A stretch of DNA of 64,000 bases from Symbiodinium natans (GCA_905221605.1 CAJNDS010002373.1:376001-440000), one strand, 5' to 3'. Numbered from the stretch's first letter, positions 39,659 through 53,300 are shown. Notes: generated by a model from the sequence alone, not told the origin. Numbers and translations: made by a program.

Positions 39659-42600
39659 GGTGTTGGATCTCTCCGGCTTCAGAACGAAGACATCTAATCC
39701 CGAGGCTTAGTGAAAAAGATGTGGCAAAGTCTGGCGGTTACCATTGGACAGCCAAGGCATGCGAGCGAAAGCTTTCGAAAGCCACGCTTCTAGGACTCCC
39801 TTGGCTGAAGCGAGCCGTTTTTCCATGGCCACCTTCGGACGAGGAGCTGTGGAGGGCTGAAAGGGGCATGAGTCATGAGGCTGCTTCTGCCACCCCGCTG
39901 GGGCGAACCGCACACTGCAAGGCAAAAGTCTGTAACTGTACAGATTGGGGCTGTCTCGAATGCCTGGCCCATCGAAGCGGTAAAGAATGAGCTGGGCTCG
40001 TTCCAGCCAAAAGAATGGCTCCATACGACCGAGGGGCTACCTGAAATACCCTGGTGAGCCATAAGCTCTCCGAGCGGACCTGGATGGCGGCCCCTACACG
40101 CTGCGCTGCGACGTGCTCCGAATCTTCTGGATCCGAGACCTCTGCACTATGGCACAGCACATGAGGGAGGGGGGGCGGGGCGGAAGCATGCCCATCCACC
40201 TCCATGACAGATGCAGCTGTTTCTTAACTTGGGAGTTTAGGCCTTGCTTTTCATGTTTCAAGGTTCCTAGCTGAGTCATCTGCATCGTCCCGAGCGCAGA
40301 TATGAATCAAACTCGGCCAGCCTTCCCAAACGCCCCTTTAGCGGACATGACAGGCCTTCGCCCGCAGAACTGACAAGTCATCTGGGGACACTTGTGCGAA
40401 CACCTCCTGTCGAGGGCCATGGTGCTAGTCGTGTTGTTTCTTGAATTCTGGGCCTCTGACGTGGGAGAGTTGAAGCTCAGCCTGAGAGTCTTACACAATC
40501 TTCGAGTGGCTTTTGGGACGGGCTTCTTGCTCAGAGCAATGCGTGGTTTCTTGTGCCACCTGTGAGTCGACTTTCGCCTCCTTGGCGAGCGAGTCGCAAT
40601 GCCAGCACTACACTTTAGACCGGCGTGCGAAGCGCGACGTGACGGCAACCGTGTCCATACAACTCGGGGAATACGTGCCGCATCCAATTAAAGGTCTCTG
40701 CCCTGGATCCCAGATCTAAGATTGCTTCCGGATGCTTCCGGAGGCTCGGAAAAGATGCATGAGAATCCATGCTGAGAAAAGGTAAAGCCTCCACCATGAC
40801 ACTCGTCTCAAACAGCCATGATTCCTTCTAAGTTTGGAGTCGGAACCGGAAATGCCCCAACTTCCTCCTTCCTTTAGGGCTAGCCAGATGGTCTTGAAGA
40901 AGATCGTGTCTTCTCTCGAAATTCGAACAATGCAGAATCCCAGGATGTAAAGCCCTTTGTGGAGCTCCAAGAGAATCTAACCACACACCCTAGGCCCACC
41001 ATTGTGGAATACACCTCGAAGTTGAAAGCTCGGCCACGTTTCCTAAGCCCAAAGACCACCGACTCCCGAGTCCCACCAGCTACTCGGCCCCAGCTCCTCG
41101 ACGCGCTCTTCAAGGGCGACCCCTTGGGGCACCCCAACGGGGCCAAAAGCAGCTGAAAAGGCAGATGCTTCGAATGGGATGCCTAAACGGCAACTGCGCA
41201 GCTACAACTTGACAATAGGAATCGTACAACACATGTTATTGTCAAAAAACCATAACAATAAAAAATAGAAAATCGTAATCATAGCAATCATAGAAAGCAC
41301 GGAAATAGAGAGACAACCGAACAATGAAATGATGGTAGTACTGGCAATCATGTCAGTTCCATAGACCTTCCCAAGCAGGTGGTTCTGACTTTGAGGGAAA
41401 AGGAAAACACTGGTGTATTTGGGCTCTACGGCATGAGTCCGGCACAATTCAACACACCGCGCCTTCCAGCTCCAGCAGCTCTGGCAGGAGGCTGGGCGGC
41501 TCCTGGCTTCAATTGTCAAAGGGTCGGTGCCTTCCATCGGTGCTTTTGGGAGCTTCTAGGGGGTATACTTGGGCTTCAGCCAATCACAAGCCAAGCAAAC
41601 AAGCCTCAAAGTCATGTATCGGAATCCCTGATGCGCACGAGCCAAGCGCGGGGTGCCTCCAGCACGGGCACTTCGGATGGAGCAGCGCCTACACAAGAGG
41701 CTAGAACAGGGGGGACCCGTATGGCCTAAGCTTTGACAGCACTTCCCTCCCAAACCCCAAAACCCCAACACCCAAGAAGCCCTCGTCTCAAAGGCACCTG
41801 CAACTGAAACCCGATTCCACATGCCCTCGCGCCCCTCCCCTCCCCACGGGCGTAAAGTAGTGCGCTTCGGTGCGGCTGGCTGAACAAAGCTTGGTGCCGC
41901 CCACAAGGCTACCGTGACCTGAGACTTGGGTGGCATTTGTGTGGCGTGCAGTGGGTACAGGACAGCCTTGTCAGGCTTGTTTTGGGAGTTTGGGGGGCAG
42001 TTCACGACTGCTTTTCCAGCAACCTGTCCCGTGTCCTTACACATAGGACCGATAGCTTGACTCGAAGGGGCAAAGGCAAAGGGTTAAATGCAAACCCAGC
42101 GGAACAACAGAGGCGCAGAACTGGCTAGCCCAAGAAGCACGCCTTGATGGTGTCGGTTGAGGGAGCCAACACGAAGGTGTGCTCTACAAAGTGCGCGAAA
42201 TGTACACTGGTATTCTCTGCCGTCCCTAAGAAGATCTCACATATGTGTTAAGAATTTGCGCTTGCTTGCTTCCTCCTTGCGACCAGTGCCAATTTCAGCA
42301 TCCTAATCGAACGGCCACCAAGGAAAAATGCCAGCTAGCTTCTGCTTTTGCACCTGGTATGTAGCGACTCAACCAGGACGGAAGCAGGAAGCAAAACCCG
42401 TGAGCAGCACAGGCTTAAGCTACAGCAGCGCACTGTCAACTGTCACGCGCTGAAACTACTGGCCCAGAGCCAAGCCCAGTGGCCACAGCCAGGCGCACTG
42501 TAAGCGGCGGTGAGCGAGGTGCCATGGGTGGCAATGAACAGATACTGTCTTGCCCAGAGAAGCCTAGAATCATTCAAGTCGGGTTTCGGGCCACGGCATC

Positions 42601-42999
42601 TCCCTGCACACTGGAGCAGTCTGGATCAACTTCGTGTAGCATTGTAGGGCCGGGCTTTTGCACGCTGATATGATACCTCTACATCTCCTGTGTACAACAA
42701 GGCCCTGTGAAGGCTTTTCAAAGGTCATGAACGTATACATGCTGTGTAGACAGTATGCATATAGGGCGGGGCAGACATGCCGAAAGTTCCATCTTGATAC
42801 AAACTCAGAGCCCGTGGTCCGCAGCTTGAAGTTCTGGCATGTGGGGGTACAGCTTCCAGTCTACGAAGGCTTCCACTCATTGTACTTCGAATAACTTAGT
42901 TAGCTAGATTCCCATGAAGCCATGCGTGCTGAGTGAGCCTGTCGCACTCTGCTCTGTGATCAAGGGCACATTAAGCATTTCAATCGCAGGAAGGCATAT
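39659..42999. other. No gene assigned
   Basis: A coding-like minus stretch near 40360-40440 (QEVFAQVSPDDLSVLRAKAC) could belong to the hypothetical gene downstream. Otherwise only weak frames, AT-rich sequence at 41215-41350 and no recognisable feature. Confidence 0.35.
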
Positions 43000-43116
43000 C
43001 AGCATCATCATCATCATCATCATCACCATCACATCATCATCATCATCTTCATCATCATCATCTTCATCATCATCATCATCGGGAGCGGCGGCAGCAGCAG
43101 CAGCAGCAGCAGCATC

Positions 43117-43171
<55 letters not shown>

Positions 43172-43196
43172 CCGTCACCCCCCCCCCCCCCCCCCT
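43000..43196 (+). repeat. (ATC)n microsatellite and C-run
   Basis: ATC units with one GGC/AGC interruption (43081-43110), ending in a C-homopolymer at about 43178-43195. Confidence 0.95.
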
Positions 43197-44526
43197 CGTC
43201 ATTACTCATCATCAGCCTAAGTCAGAACACAAACCTGTATCTTGCACCAGCTCAGTGTGTTTTTTGCGTGCTGTGGCAAGATGGAGATGACTGCTGCTTC
43301 GAAAGTGTGCGGGGGAGGGGGGTGGAGGATGATGTGGTGCCGAGGCAATTTGGTTTCGATATCTTGCGCTGCCTGGAAATGAAACAGCGAAAGGTCGCTT
43401 CTCGATATTATCATGGTCACACCGTCTTTCCTTTTCGGCTCTGTGGGGTCACGAGGCACCTGCTCCGCAGATACATAAGCCTACACGCCACTATGGACTG
43501 CATGTGCAGCAACTCTTGCTATCAGGAACGTTCACACACCAACTTCTCATCAAAGTGAAGGAGGTAGGAATTTTGTTTGGGAGCTTACTTGAGGAGGGGG
43601 TTTGGCAAAAGCTCATGTTGTCAACCTTTCACTCAGGCCTTCCAGCCACAGATTGCCCGGCATGCCACTACCAATCACGTCACCATGTGTTACCAAATCG
43701 AGCAGTCTGTATGGAATGCTCCCAAGGTCTTGTAAAGCAACAGCACCCGCCAAAGGAAGGGCGGCCCAAAACTAAAGTTGCGCTGCGGTTTTTTTCAAGT
43801 TGTAGGTTCAAGAACAGTCTAGGACATACGCTACAACTCGGAATGGCTCATCATGAATTTGCATTCCTCCCTTGAGCTCCGGGGCAAAACTGCAGATATC
43901 CAAGTAGGCCTGCAGTGCCCAGCATTGCGGAACCCACCTGCTAGCTCGCATGGCTCACGCGTCCGCCTTGACCCTGGCAAGTGTCAAGATTCCATGGGTG
44001 CCAGATCCCATCCCGTACGAACGCTACACCTTCAAAACCCAACAGCTTAGCCTCTCTGAACCACGCACGCAGCAACTTCATGAACCCTCGTGGCGACGAC
44101 ACTATGCTGCAAAAAACCTCGACGGACAAACTCTAACCTGATCAGCACTTTTGGACACGGGACCCTGACAGCCGACACTCCGAACAACTGCCCGCAAAGC
44201 ACCTGGCACCCAAGCCCGGCTCGGACCTTGTCGTCCTTGGCCCAGCAGGGCCTAGGAAACAGAGCGGCGCATCTGCACGGGGGCTTGAAGCGTGGAACAG
44301 AATGTTTGCCGCAATAGGTAGTTGATTAATGAAGAAGCTGTTCTATAATACATCCCGTGTGGCATCCGTTCTACTGAAGGCGGCGACGACGACGACGACA
44401 TAAACCCCAAACACTGATCCTGCATGTTGGCTTCTACACTCATGATCCTCATATATCCTCATCGTGCTGACACACGGCTGCATGCTGGTTATCTTCACAC
44501 GCGCGAAAATGCTCAAACCAAAATCC

Positions 44527-44665
44527 CTACAACCTGATGTCAACCCCTTTGAGGGCCCGACGCCGCGGTGCATCGGGTCTGATGGCGATGTCACCGATGA
44601 TCTGCTCAAACTGTGCCATCTCAGCCTCGACAGGATTGTAGGGCGTGCGCTCGCTCACCAAGAAA
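44527..44665 (-). CDS. Hypothetical protein, terminal exon
   Basis: Minus frame SERTPYNPVEAEMAQFEQII, then GDIAIRPDAPRRRALKGVDI and stop TAG at 44529-44527. The composition is clearly protein-like; no family recognised and no upstream exon identified. Confidence 0.45.
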
Positions 44666-45122
44666 GCTTAAGCCGAAACCGAACCGTTTTGGATTGCGGG
44701 CACGCTTCACAACTTCAAGATGCAAGGCCAGTGCCCACAGTAAACAAATCATCACAAGCGGTAGAAGCTACGGATGGATTAATCGATCACGACTCGGACA
44801 AGCCAGACGAGGTCCGTGAAAACGACAGAAGCCTCCATCCTAGGCAGCTTGCTCAGGATACAGCCTTCCTAGCCAATGGGGTCATCAACCCGAGCCACTC
44901 CTCCAAAAAAGCTGACCCAATGTGGCCCCGGAAAATGCCAGCAACAGGGAGTTTAGAGATGCCTAAACTGGTTTACACCAGCCAAGAGGCCGAATTGGAA
45001 AACAACAGATTGGCACTGAGGTGCATTTATCTTGTATATTGTTATTCTTGGGTGAGCGAGAACCGGCAAGGACTTTTTGCCATGAAACTCCAGCAGATCT
45101 GCGTCCGAACTCCTGAGAACAC

Positions 45123-45929
45123 TCAGGACAGAGTGAAGCCATGAATCTTGCTGGCAATCTCCTCTGTTGGAGCCATGGTGTTTGCCTTCTCCACTTCTCC
45201 ACTTGCAGCCATGGTTGGCTCATCAAGCTCGCCACCAGGCTCACCAAGCTCAAGCCCCGGCTCTGCCAGATCTGTCGGCTCCGCCGGAAGATCTGTCGGC
45301 TCCGCCGGAAGATCCGTCGGCTCCGCCGGAAGACTTGTCGGCTCTGCCAGAACATCCGTCGGCTCTGCCGGAACCTCCATTGGCTCTGCGAGAGCATCTG
45401 TCGGCTCTGCCGGAACATCTTCGGGGTGGTGCTCTGCCACCGGCGCCATCGAAGAGATCGGTTCCATCGCCTCGGCACCAGCTTCCGGATCGGTAGTCAG
45501 TGGCTCAGCTGTTTTGACATCGTCTTCTGCAGCCTCGGTTGCAGCCAGCTCGGTGCTTTCTACCTCACTCGGAGGAGCATCGACATCGCTCGGAGTCTCG
45601 TTGGTACTGTTGCCCGCCAAGTTCTCTTCTGCTGCCTCAAAGCGAGACTGCAAAGCTGCATCAATCTCTTCAAGCGTGTGATTGGTTTCGTTCATACTTG
45701 GGTCGTAATCTGCGAGGTCGTAGGGGTTCTTGCCCTCGTGGTTCCATGGGGCATTGGGGTCGTTCTCTTCTTCCGCGGTGAGATCCGTCTCATTGAATGA
45801 CACGTTTACTGGATCAAGGTCCGGAGCTGTCTTCTCCACTACGAGAGCCGTCGTCTTCTCCGGCAAGATGAGGGCCAAGGAACCAGCGCAGAGAATGACA
45901 ACCAAGAAGTTGAACAAGGCAGCCATCAT
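45123..45929 (-). CDS. Secreted acidic Pro/Glu/Thr-repeat protein
   Basis: 268-residue single-exon gene. The N-terminus MMAALFNFLVVILCAGSLAL is a signal peptide or anchor. The mature part is strongly acidic with potential N-glycosylation sites (NVSF, NETD, NETNHT, NSTNET). It ends in an array of A-E-P-T-D/S-L units (PAEPTDL repeated from about residue 175 to 225), so it is probably an extracellular or cell-wall protein. No enzyme motif. The repeat array is visible in DNA as a 21-bp unit between about 45265 and 45420. The start is the first ATG; a hypothetical gene of the same strand ends 242 bp upstream. Confidence 0.75.
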   Translation of the reverse strand: MMAALFNFLVVILCAGSLALILPEKTTALVVEKTAPDLDPVNVSFNETDLTAEEENDPNAPWNHEGKNPYDLADYDPSMNETNHTLEEIDAALQSRFEAAEENLAGNSTNETPSDVDAPPSEVESTELAATEAAEDDVKTAEPLTTDPEAGAEAMEPISSMAPVAEHHPEDVPAEPTDALAEPMEVPAEPTDVLAEPTSLPAEPTDLPAEPTDLPAEPTDLAEPGLELGEPGGELDEPTMAASGEVEKANTMAPTEEIASKIHGFTLS

Positions 45930-46170
45930 GCGCTGAACTTCGTTTGGTACCTACCGAGCCAACTAGGCAGCTAGGCGGATCAGAGGATAAGAGTCGAAGC
46001 TCGAAAGTACTACAGCGCAGCACTCTTTGAGCCAGTGCCCCAAGATGCCATTCAAGGCAGAAACGTCATGATTTCACCAACCGCAGCCCTCAAACCGATG
46101 CCTGCACCCAATAGGCGTCCCCAACCAAAACTCTCTCAGCCGCTTGGAGTTCAGACTTTAGGGTTTCGAC

Positions 46171-46374
46171 TCAACGGTCGGCCTTGTATTGCTTGATCTT
46201 CCGCCTCGCTTCGTCATCAGCATTTGCGGCGCTCGCGAACTGCATGGCTGTGTTCTTGTGGCAAACCTCGGCCACTGGGCAGGGGATGCAGCCCCAAACC
46301 CAAAACTTCCCCTTGCAACCCTGATCGGACCAAACTTGTCTCTTCTCGAGGTTGAGCTCCATATGCTCGCTCAA
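46171..46374 (-). CDS. Hypothetical protein, C-terminal exon with Cys residues
   Basis: Minus frame LEKRQVWSDQGCKGKFWVWG, CIPCPVAEVCHKNTAMQF and DDEARRKIKQYKADR to the stop. It contains a Trp/Cys-rich segment with four Cys and a basic tail. It may start at the ATG at 46374 or be a last exon after AG at about 46366. No family recognised. Confidence 0.5.
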   Translation of the reverse strand: MSEHMELNLEKRQVWSDQGCKGKFWVWGCIPCPVAEVCHKNTAMQFASAANADDEARRKIKQYKADR

Positions 46375-47999
46375 AGTACGTTTGGTCGTTTAGTTGTTTG
46401 CTTTAGCACAGATATTGTTGCAAGTGAAGTATTCGTCTTGCAACTTCTAACCGTTTCGAAACACTCCAGACCGATTCGGAGGTCTAATCGCTCATGCTTT
46501 GTTTGTTTTTTACCGAAAAAAGCCCAAGGAACCATTGCACCCCTGCGGCCAACATACGCCTCAGGCAGTTTTCAGTGCACTCACCCGGGGGAATAATGGC
46601 AAAACATACAGGCGTTGGAGGAGGAATCCACGCCCAGGCGCATAAACTTCATAAACAGGCTTCACCCCCCTTGGCAAGGCAAGAAGTTGAGGGATGTTGG
46701 GTCTGTTCTTCTGATGTGCCAGGAAGGGCTATGCGTCCCACAAGAATGCCCACAAGCACTGAGGGCCAGTGCGGCACGAGGGTGCTGAAGACTAGTTCAA
46801 GGCGGTCGCAAGACAGGCAAAGTGAGGAGGCAAATCCTTCCCTCAACGCTTGGAACAGAAGTCCGCCAACTTGAGGAAACGCCTAGGGCCAAAGGCCCTC
46901 GGCCTGAAAAATACCTGGCGACAGCCCTGAAAGATAAATGTTCGGCAAAAGTGCAATAAACTTACGTGCTTAAGCAAAAAGGCCCCCGCTCCTCGAAACA
47001 CTACATTTTTGACCTCAATTTCTTGGTCGGTATACCGGGGAGGAAGACATTGTTGAACTGAAGATCACTCACTCGCTGGCTGCGTGACGTGGACCAGCAA
47101 CGGTTTGTGTTGCTTCTTGCTGTCTGTGCAGGGTACCATGTGTGCCTTGCCTCTCTGGGGCCTTGGTGTGCTTTGTGTGCGGAGGCCTGTCTACCTTTTG
47201 AGGTCAGGACATCTGGACCCCAAGCCCTGCAGTAAGTCCAGAAAGCTCTGTCAACCAAAGGCGTCAGCACGTCAAGGACAAAGAAAGCGGCAAAAACGAA
47301 TGCTGAGTCCCAGACCCTCAAGGACTGTGCCTCTTCGGGCTAGGTTTTGAGGGTTTGCAGCTTCACCACCCCAAAACCCGTTTGGCTCTCATGATTTGGA
47401 CATGCCTGAGAGCGTCAGGGGCGTGATTTTTTAGGGTGTGCTGGTGGAACACCAGGCCCCAGGCCCCAGGCTGAACAGCTTCGCACTTAAAAATATTTCA
47501 CCCCAATGGGGTCGCATCGGGATCCTAGAACCATGGCCGGTACCCACATCGGTAAGTGCTTGGGCCTGAATTCCAGTAGTTTAGATATGCAAGTTTGTCT
47601 TGACATGCCAGCAAAGCGTCGCTGTGCAGAATAAGTTGAGGAAGGAAAGCAAGCTACTAGATGACCACCTCTTTTACAATGAGACATGGATGCGGGATCT
47701 TGGTTTGTGGCTGCGTGGGTTCGATGAACAATATCAGGCGGCACGTAACGCGCAACTCTGACTACCCGGCCTAGCGCCTTTTTTCATGCAATTGTCTTAA
47801 GACTGTCAAGTCAAGCACACCCAGAGAATCATGAGATCGTTGGGTCATCTAAGGGGTCGGATATGATGTATGCAACATAGTTAATGTGGCCCGTGGCACT
47901 AACAGTTAGCATGCAACAATACTGGATATTCAGGTTTATGTGCTGCAGAGGCATAGAGCTCGGCAAAGGTTCAGGACCATTCAAGCCATTGCAATCATT
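46375..47999. other. No gene assigned
   Basis: Only weak frames; no repeats or RNA genes recognised. Confidence 0.35.
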
Positions 48000-48170
48000 G
48001 GCCAACGGATCCCATAGCTGCAGGCCCGTCCTGAGCCTTGTTCGGCACGGGCTCGAAGCGAAGGTCGCCATCCTCGGTGGGGACCTCAAGAGGCAAATTA
48101 TGTACAGGATCGTGGATCATGACTCGCATCCAGTGCCGGCACAACGAATCAAATCCTTGCGAGACGGCTC
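48000..48170 (-). CDS. Possible exon of hypothetical protein
   Basis: Minus frame CRHWMRVMIHDPVHNLPLEV followed by PTEDGDLRFEPVPNKAQDGP is protein-like and GC3-rich. It could belong to the gene at 48960-50018 or be separate. Confidence 0.38.
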
Positions 48171-48469
48171 TTCGCCAAGGGCCCGGCCCACCGGTAGGAG
48201 AACAAAAATCTCCGCGAAAACTCGTCCAGGCGCTTGGCACTGGGCATCCAAGGGTTAAGTTTTGAGTTGCTGCTCAGGCTTCAGAAGTGGGAAACTCCAA
48301 GGTCTACGGAATGTGTGTGTGCGCCGTCTGCAGGACTTTCAAATAATTATTAAGTCAGTATAGAATGGTACACTTTGCCGTCAGCTCTGCGACTGTATGG
48401 CTAGGGTTTGGTCGTTCGATTTAAACAAGGTCTGGATGCAGTCCAGCAACTACCTGCACATCGTGGGCA

Positions 48470-48494
48470 CACACACACACACACACACCCGCGA

Positions 48495-48545
<51 letters not shown>

Positions 48546-48598
48546 GACCCACACACCCACCCACCCACCCAACCACCCACGCACACACGCATGCACGT
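48470..48598 (+). repeat. (AC)n microsatellite
   Basis: AC-dinucleotide runs with GCG and CC interruptions. Confidence 0.95.
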
Positions 48599-48959
48599 GC
48601 TTGTTCAGAAGCTCGACATCAAGTTGCATGCTGATGCCATCACACAATTAAATTCACAATTTGTTTAGACTCGACATGTAAGTGAAACAGCAAAGCCTGA
48701 AGGTGGTATCCTTCAGAGCACTTAGCAAAGACACCGACGACTCCCAGCACATCGCGGGACCCAGGAAGACTTCGAACCCCTGCCGAGCGCCGCGCTCGGG
48801 TCCAATCTGGGACCTCTGCTTGAAGTGGACTTGATGTCCCAACACACAGCTGCTTAGTCTCAGCCTTCGTCGTCACGACGATGCAGCAAACTCGAAAGGC
48901 TGCACTGCCCCAATGTCCAGAAAACCTCAACTCCTCGAACCCCGCAACACGTTTCGCGT

Positions 48960-50018
48960 GCGCCAAGCCGCCGCGTGACCATGAACTTCTTGCTTGTGCA
49001 GAGGTACCAGTCTTGCGTGGCATCCGGATCATGCCTCAGCAACTTGACTTCACGCAAGCTCGGGTGCACATGCTCCCAGCTGGGCTGAGGGTTTAGGAAG
49101 TTCATATACACCAGAACATGTTTTCCCAACTCTGGCCGGCCCAAGCACTCGAAGTCAACATGCCCCAATATGCCCCAACTCAACACGACTCGACAGCCCC
49201 TCTAGAGGAAGGACGACTTCACAAGACATCTATTCTGACGTGCATTTCAGGATGGTGCCATCTTGGGGCCCGAGCATGTCACAAATGCGGTCGATGTAGC
49301 CCTCCATGCGGATGTTGCTGGGTGGTACCTCCCAGCTCTTCGTCGCACGTGCTCTAAGATGCTCCAGGTGTTTGATGTTGAGGAGATCTTGTCAAGGATT
49401 AGGAAGCTTCCCCAAGACACAAACAAATTTGTGGGGACAGTATGAGCTCGCGAAGGGAGCCTAAGCATTGCAAACCCGAAGTCATACACAGTGCAGACTT
49501 TGACCCAAAAATTCGGAGCACCGACTGCTGGTAGTTCATCTCCTCGAAGAGCCGGAAGGAGGCCGGCATGTGGTCCGCACCGAAACTGAGCACATCAGTG
49601 GCGCATCGTTTCAACCGTTTCTCTCGCTTCAATCGTTCCAATCGTTTCTGCCAAGTCCGACACTTCAGAGAAACTGACGGTCGAATCACCCACGACGTGG
49701 ACGAACCAAGAAGGGCTTCACAGTCGCTTGACAGTTTAGTGGCTCAAGGCCGAGGTTTCTGCACTTCGACAAGAGTCACCCCCGAACCCTTCATGCCCGA
49801 GAGTCTGAACCCGACACTCAAGCCTGCCGATGCCCACGACATCCCGCGTCTTTCGACTTCAAAGAATGAGACATGTTCAAGACATGTTTAAGACGTGTTT
49901 AAGACATGTTTTGGCTGTTTAACTCTGCTTGACCCGCAACGCTCTCCGGGTCACCCGGCTCCTTGAACCGCTCGTTCTTGCGCAGGGACAGCGTGGGGGT
50001 GCGCTTGAGGCCCTTCAT
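48960..50018 (-). CDS. Hypothetical multi-exon gene
   Basis: Minus-strand coding stretches: 50018-49931 starting at an ATG (MKGLKRTPTLSLRKNERFKE), 49866-49745 (FEVERRGMSWASAGLSVGFR), about 49595-49508 (FGADHMPASFRLFEEMNYQQ), about 49505-49440 (VCTVYDFGFAMLRLPSRAHT), 49365-49240 (EVPPSNIRMEGYIDRICDML) and 49165-48960 (GHVDFECLGRPELGKHVLVY, then REVKLLRHDPDATQDWYLCT). No family recognised; splice sites approximate. Confidence 0.5.
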
Positions 50019-50199
50019 CCTGGCTCAAAAGCTTTGCATTCGATTCAATCTTCGTTCAGCCTAGGTCTGAAGATTGGGAGAGACGATGCGAGTCCTCTGC
50101 TCTCGGTATGGCCCGTGCTTCATGTCAAACCTGGGCACGAGGCTGGGGAATGTGGAAGGTAGGGCAGCAATGCAATTTTGACCCCAAAACCAAGAGCTG

Positions 50200-50360
50200 A
50201 AGCTAGGAGTCCACGAAGACACGCCAATCACGCCTCGACGAAGACATGACATCAGGCCGCGACACGAAGACGTCAGGAAGCGGCAAGGATACGACATGAA
50301 AGCGCGACACGAGGACACCGCGATGGGAAGACACGAGACACGACAGGAAGACACGAACCG
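50200..50360 (+). repeat. Degenerate GACACGA repeats
   Basis: Recurring GACACGAAGAC, GACACGAGGAC and GACATGA units of about 10-14 bp. Confidence 0.45.
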
Positions 50361-53300
50361 CAACACATGGAACGATCCAAAGGCGACAGCAATGATGAGG
50401 GGCGTCACGACTCAACAAGAGATGCGACGAAGATGCGACATTCCAACAGCGACGACAGTTGCGCCACTTTTTCAACTCATGGTCAAGTTGCGATTGTCGT
50501 TTCTGACTACCGCTCATGTCCGCGGTTTGCTCCTAAAGGAAACGGGGCCGTGCTATTTCTTTTACTTTCAAGCAGACGATGAAGTCTCCTAATATTCAAA
50601 AACGAAAGTGAGCTCTTAAGTCTTCCTAGAAGGAGTAGCGCGGCTCTCTTCTTTGATATGCAGAATAAGACAAGCTCTGTCAACATTGTAATGAGCTCTT
50701 TCCTTACTTAAAAGAAAGAAGGGTTCTCTAGCATTTTGTGTATGTTGTACACGAATGACGAATAAGCGATGGATCATTGACTCTCTCATCCTTGTTAAGA
50801 GCAAGAATGCTCTCATTTCTTATTGAGAAAAAGCCTTCTTAGGACACGTGCCTTTTTCATTTGTTCACCATGAATTCGGACCAGGGCCTCCTTCAGATGC
50901 GGTTTTCTCCTCTCGAGACTCTTGATATGAAGGCTACTGGGACATCCACAATTCGGTCTGTTTTGAATCTTCCAATACCATTTGCTGTTCATGAACTTTT
51001 TGTATGGTCCCCATAAGTTTTAAGTCATATGTACAACAGAAATGAAGGCTGCATAACTCCGTTGTGCTTTGCTTAGTGGAAAACATGAAATCAGGTTCTA
51101 CTTGCTTGCATGCGCTGTGTTGGCATGAGCCAGAACAGCAGAAATGCAGCGAATGGAAATCGGCTCTAAGCCCATACGTCTTGATCACACTGATGAGTCC
51201 TGATCACCCATTCTCGGGCCCTCTCTCTCTCAGGCATTCTACAGGATTGCTGGTGTGGGTGATGCACAGCTGGGGTCCTGGTACCCGCTTGCTTGCAGAG
51301 TATACGTGGCCAAGAAAGCCAAAAGTCCCGTGGCGTATGTGGGCAATCCACAAAGAGCAGCGCTGGCTCCACTGCGCAAGCCAGCGCGATTAGCCAGAGG
51401 GTGTCGTAGCAAGTGCGTGCTCAAGCAAGTCTGCAAGATGAGCAAGCGACCGGGCAAACGAGCAAGCGCGCAACTAGCCAGCATGCGTGAAAATATGCAG
51501 CGTGCAAGCAAGCATGCATAATGAGGCACGTGAGAGTGGTGCGTGCACGGACATGCAAGCAAACTTAAGTACATGCAAGCCCTCGTGCAAACAAGCGAGT
51601 TTGCTCACAGTGCACGGACCAGACAAGCAATCCATGTGTGCAGTATACGTGAGCGCAAGAGTGCCTGGGCATGCATGTTGCTGCACGCAAGAGCTCGTTT
51701 GTGTGCAGCAGGCATGCAAGCAGCATACCCATAGTGTGCATGCTCTCGTGAGGCTAATTACTTGGCCCACGGCTGCACGTCGTAGGTCCCATCGTAGTTT
51801 ACAGCCGCGACCTTCCAAAAACAACCCTTGGCTGGAGAAGGGGCTAAGGCTTCAGGCTTGCAAGGTTGAGGATGCTCGTTTTTTAGTGTGAGAGAAGGTC
51901 TTGACGTCGGGTCCCACAATCAAGACGAGGGTTGAAATCAAGAGAGGAAGAGAAATTGAAATGACCAAGGGTGCGAAGGCGGCACAAATCAAAACTCTTG
52001 AAGCCCTTCTGACGAAGAGCTGAGCTCCAGCGAAGCTCTGGGTGCCAGGCAGTGGCTGGCTTCCACATGCCTCAGCCAGGGCAGCTAGTCTTAACGAACC
52101 AGGCAGGGCTTGTCACTTCTGGCAGGATTCTCCCCAAGCTCTCAAACTCAAAGCCTTCAGTCCCGAAACCCCTGATCCTCTCAAAGCCAGGTGCTTGGGA
52201 TCCACGTCTGCTTGAAGAAGCCTCGGGGAAGGGCCCACCACGCAAAGCCATGTTCATGTTGTTCGCGCTGGGATCACCCGGTCGAAGCAACTCATAAAAC
52301 GATGGGGACTACAATGATAACAGTAGACCACACACACAGGGCCACAAACAAGAAGCCTGGACTCGACCCCACAAGGTCACGTGTTAATAAGTGCCTGGTT
52401 GTTTCGGCTTTTCTTCTTTCATGGTCTGTGATGCCAGGCAAGTGCCGTAACAATATGGAAATTCCACGGACTGACTCAATGCCTCATGGCAGCTAAGCCG
52501 CCTGAGCGCTCTTCCCCAGCTTTGTAATTACTTCAGACCCCCTCCCCCACTCCCCATCCCCCTCTCAGCTATGCCACAAAACCACCGAGGCCAGGCAACT
52601 CCCCGAAGACATCCTTGAAATCTGAAAGAGCTTTGGGCAGCCAGGAAGCGGCCAGGCTTGAGAGCCTCGATCTTGGCACCCACCTGGAATTGAGCTGAGG
52701 AGGGTTTTGGGATGGTTTGGGGCGTGTTGGGCGGGGTTTTTGGGGGGAGCCGGGCAGCCTGAGAGAGTTGTAATGTTCGGGGTTGTTCACGACGGCTCCC
52801 CGAAAAGGGGGCCAGGGATTTGCCATGCAGCTTTGCTGCGCGACATAATGTCTCTTAATTAGCAAACCGACGACAACAAGAAGGGCAGACTTCCGTCTCC
52901 AGTTCAGGAGTCCCAAGCCCCAAGACGAGGTCTGCCATGTTCTGCTACAACCCCCAAAGCCCGAAATAACATCCCGTAAACTGTTCGACTTGAGTTTTCT
53001 GAACTGTGAGACTCTGAGAAGGTAGTACTACTCTCGCACCCGAGGCTGCCTCCAGCCCAGTTTCTGCCTCGGCAACTCAGCACGAAGCTATGTCACAGCT
53101 ACTGCCTCTTTGAGCTCGAAAACTCACAGCCATGCTTTTGCCTCACCCGCGCCGTTCCCTTTCACAAGGCCCCTATGGAAACTGCAAAGCTTGGACCCCT
53201 AAGCCCTAGACCCTAGATGATGCATGAAGCGTTGCAAGAGTCCTAAAGTTAATGGTCGCTGCCATAGCAAGGCCCACCACAGGAACTACCCATACTACAC

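Noticed and set aside
44464-45144. 226-residue plus-strand reading frame
   Set aside because: It overlaps the antisense of a more protein-like minus-strand exon (44665-44527) and has no recognisable feature.
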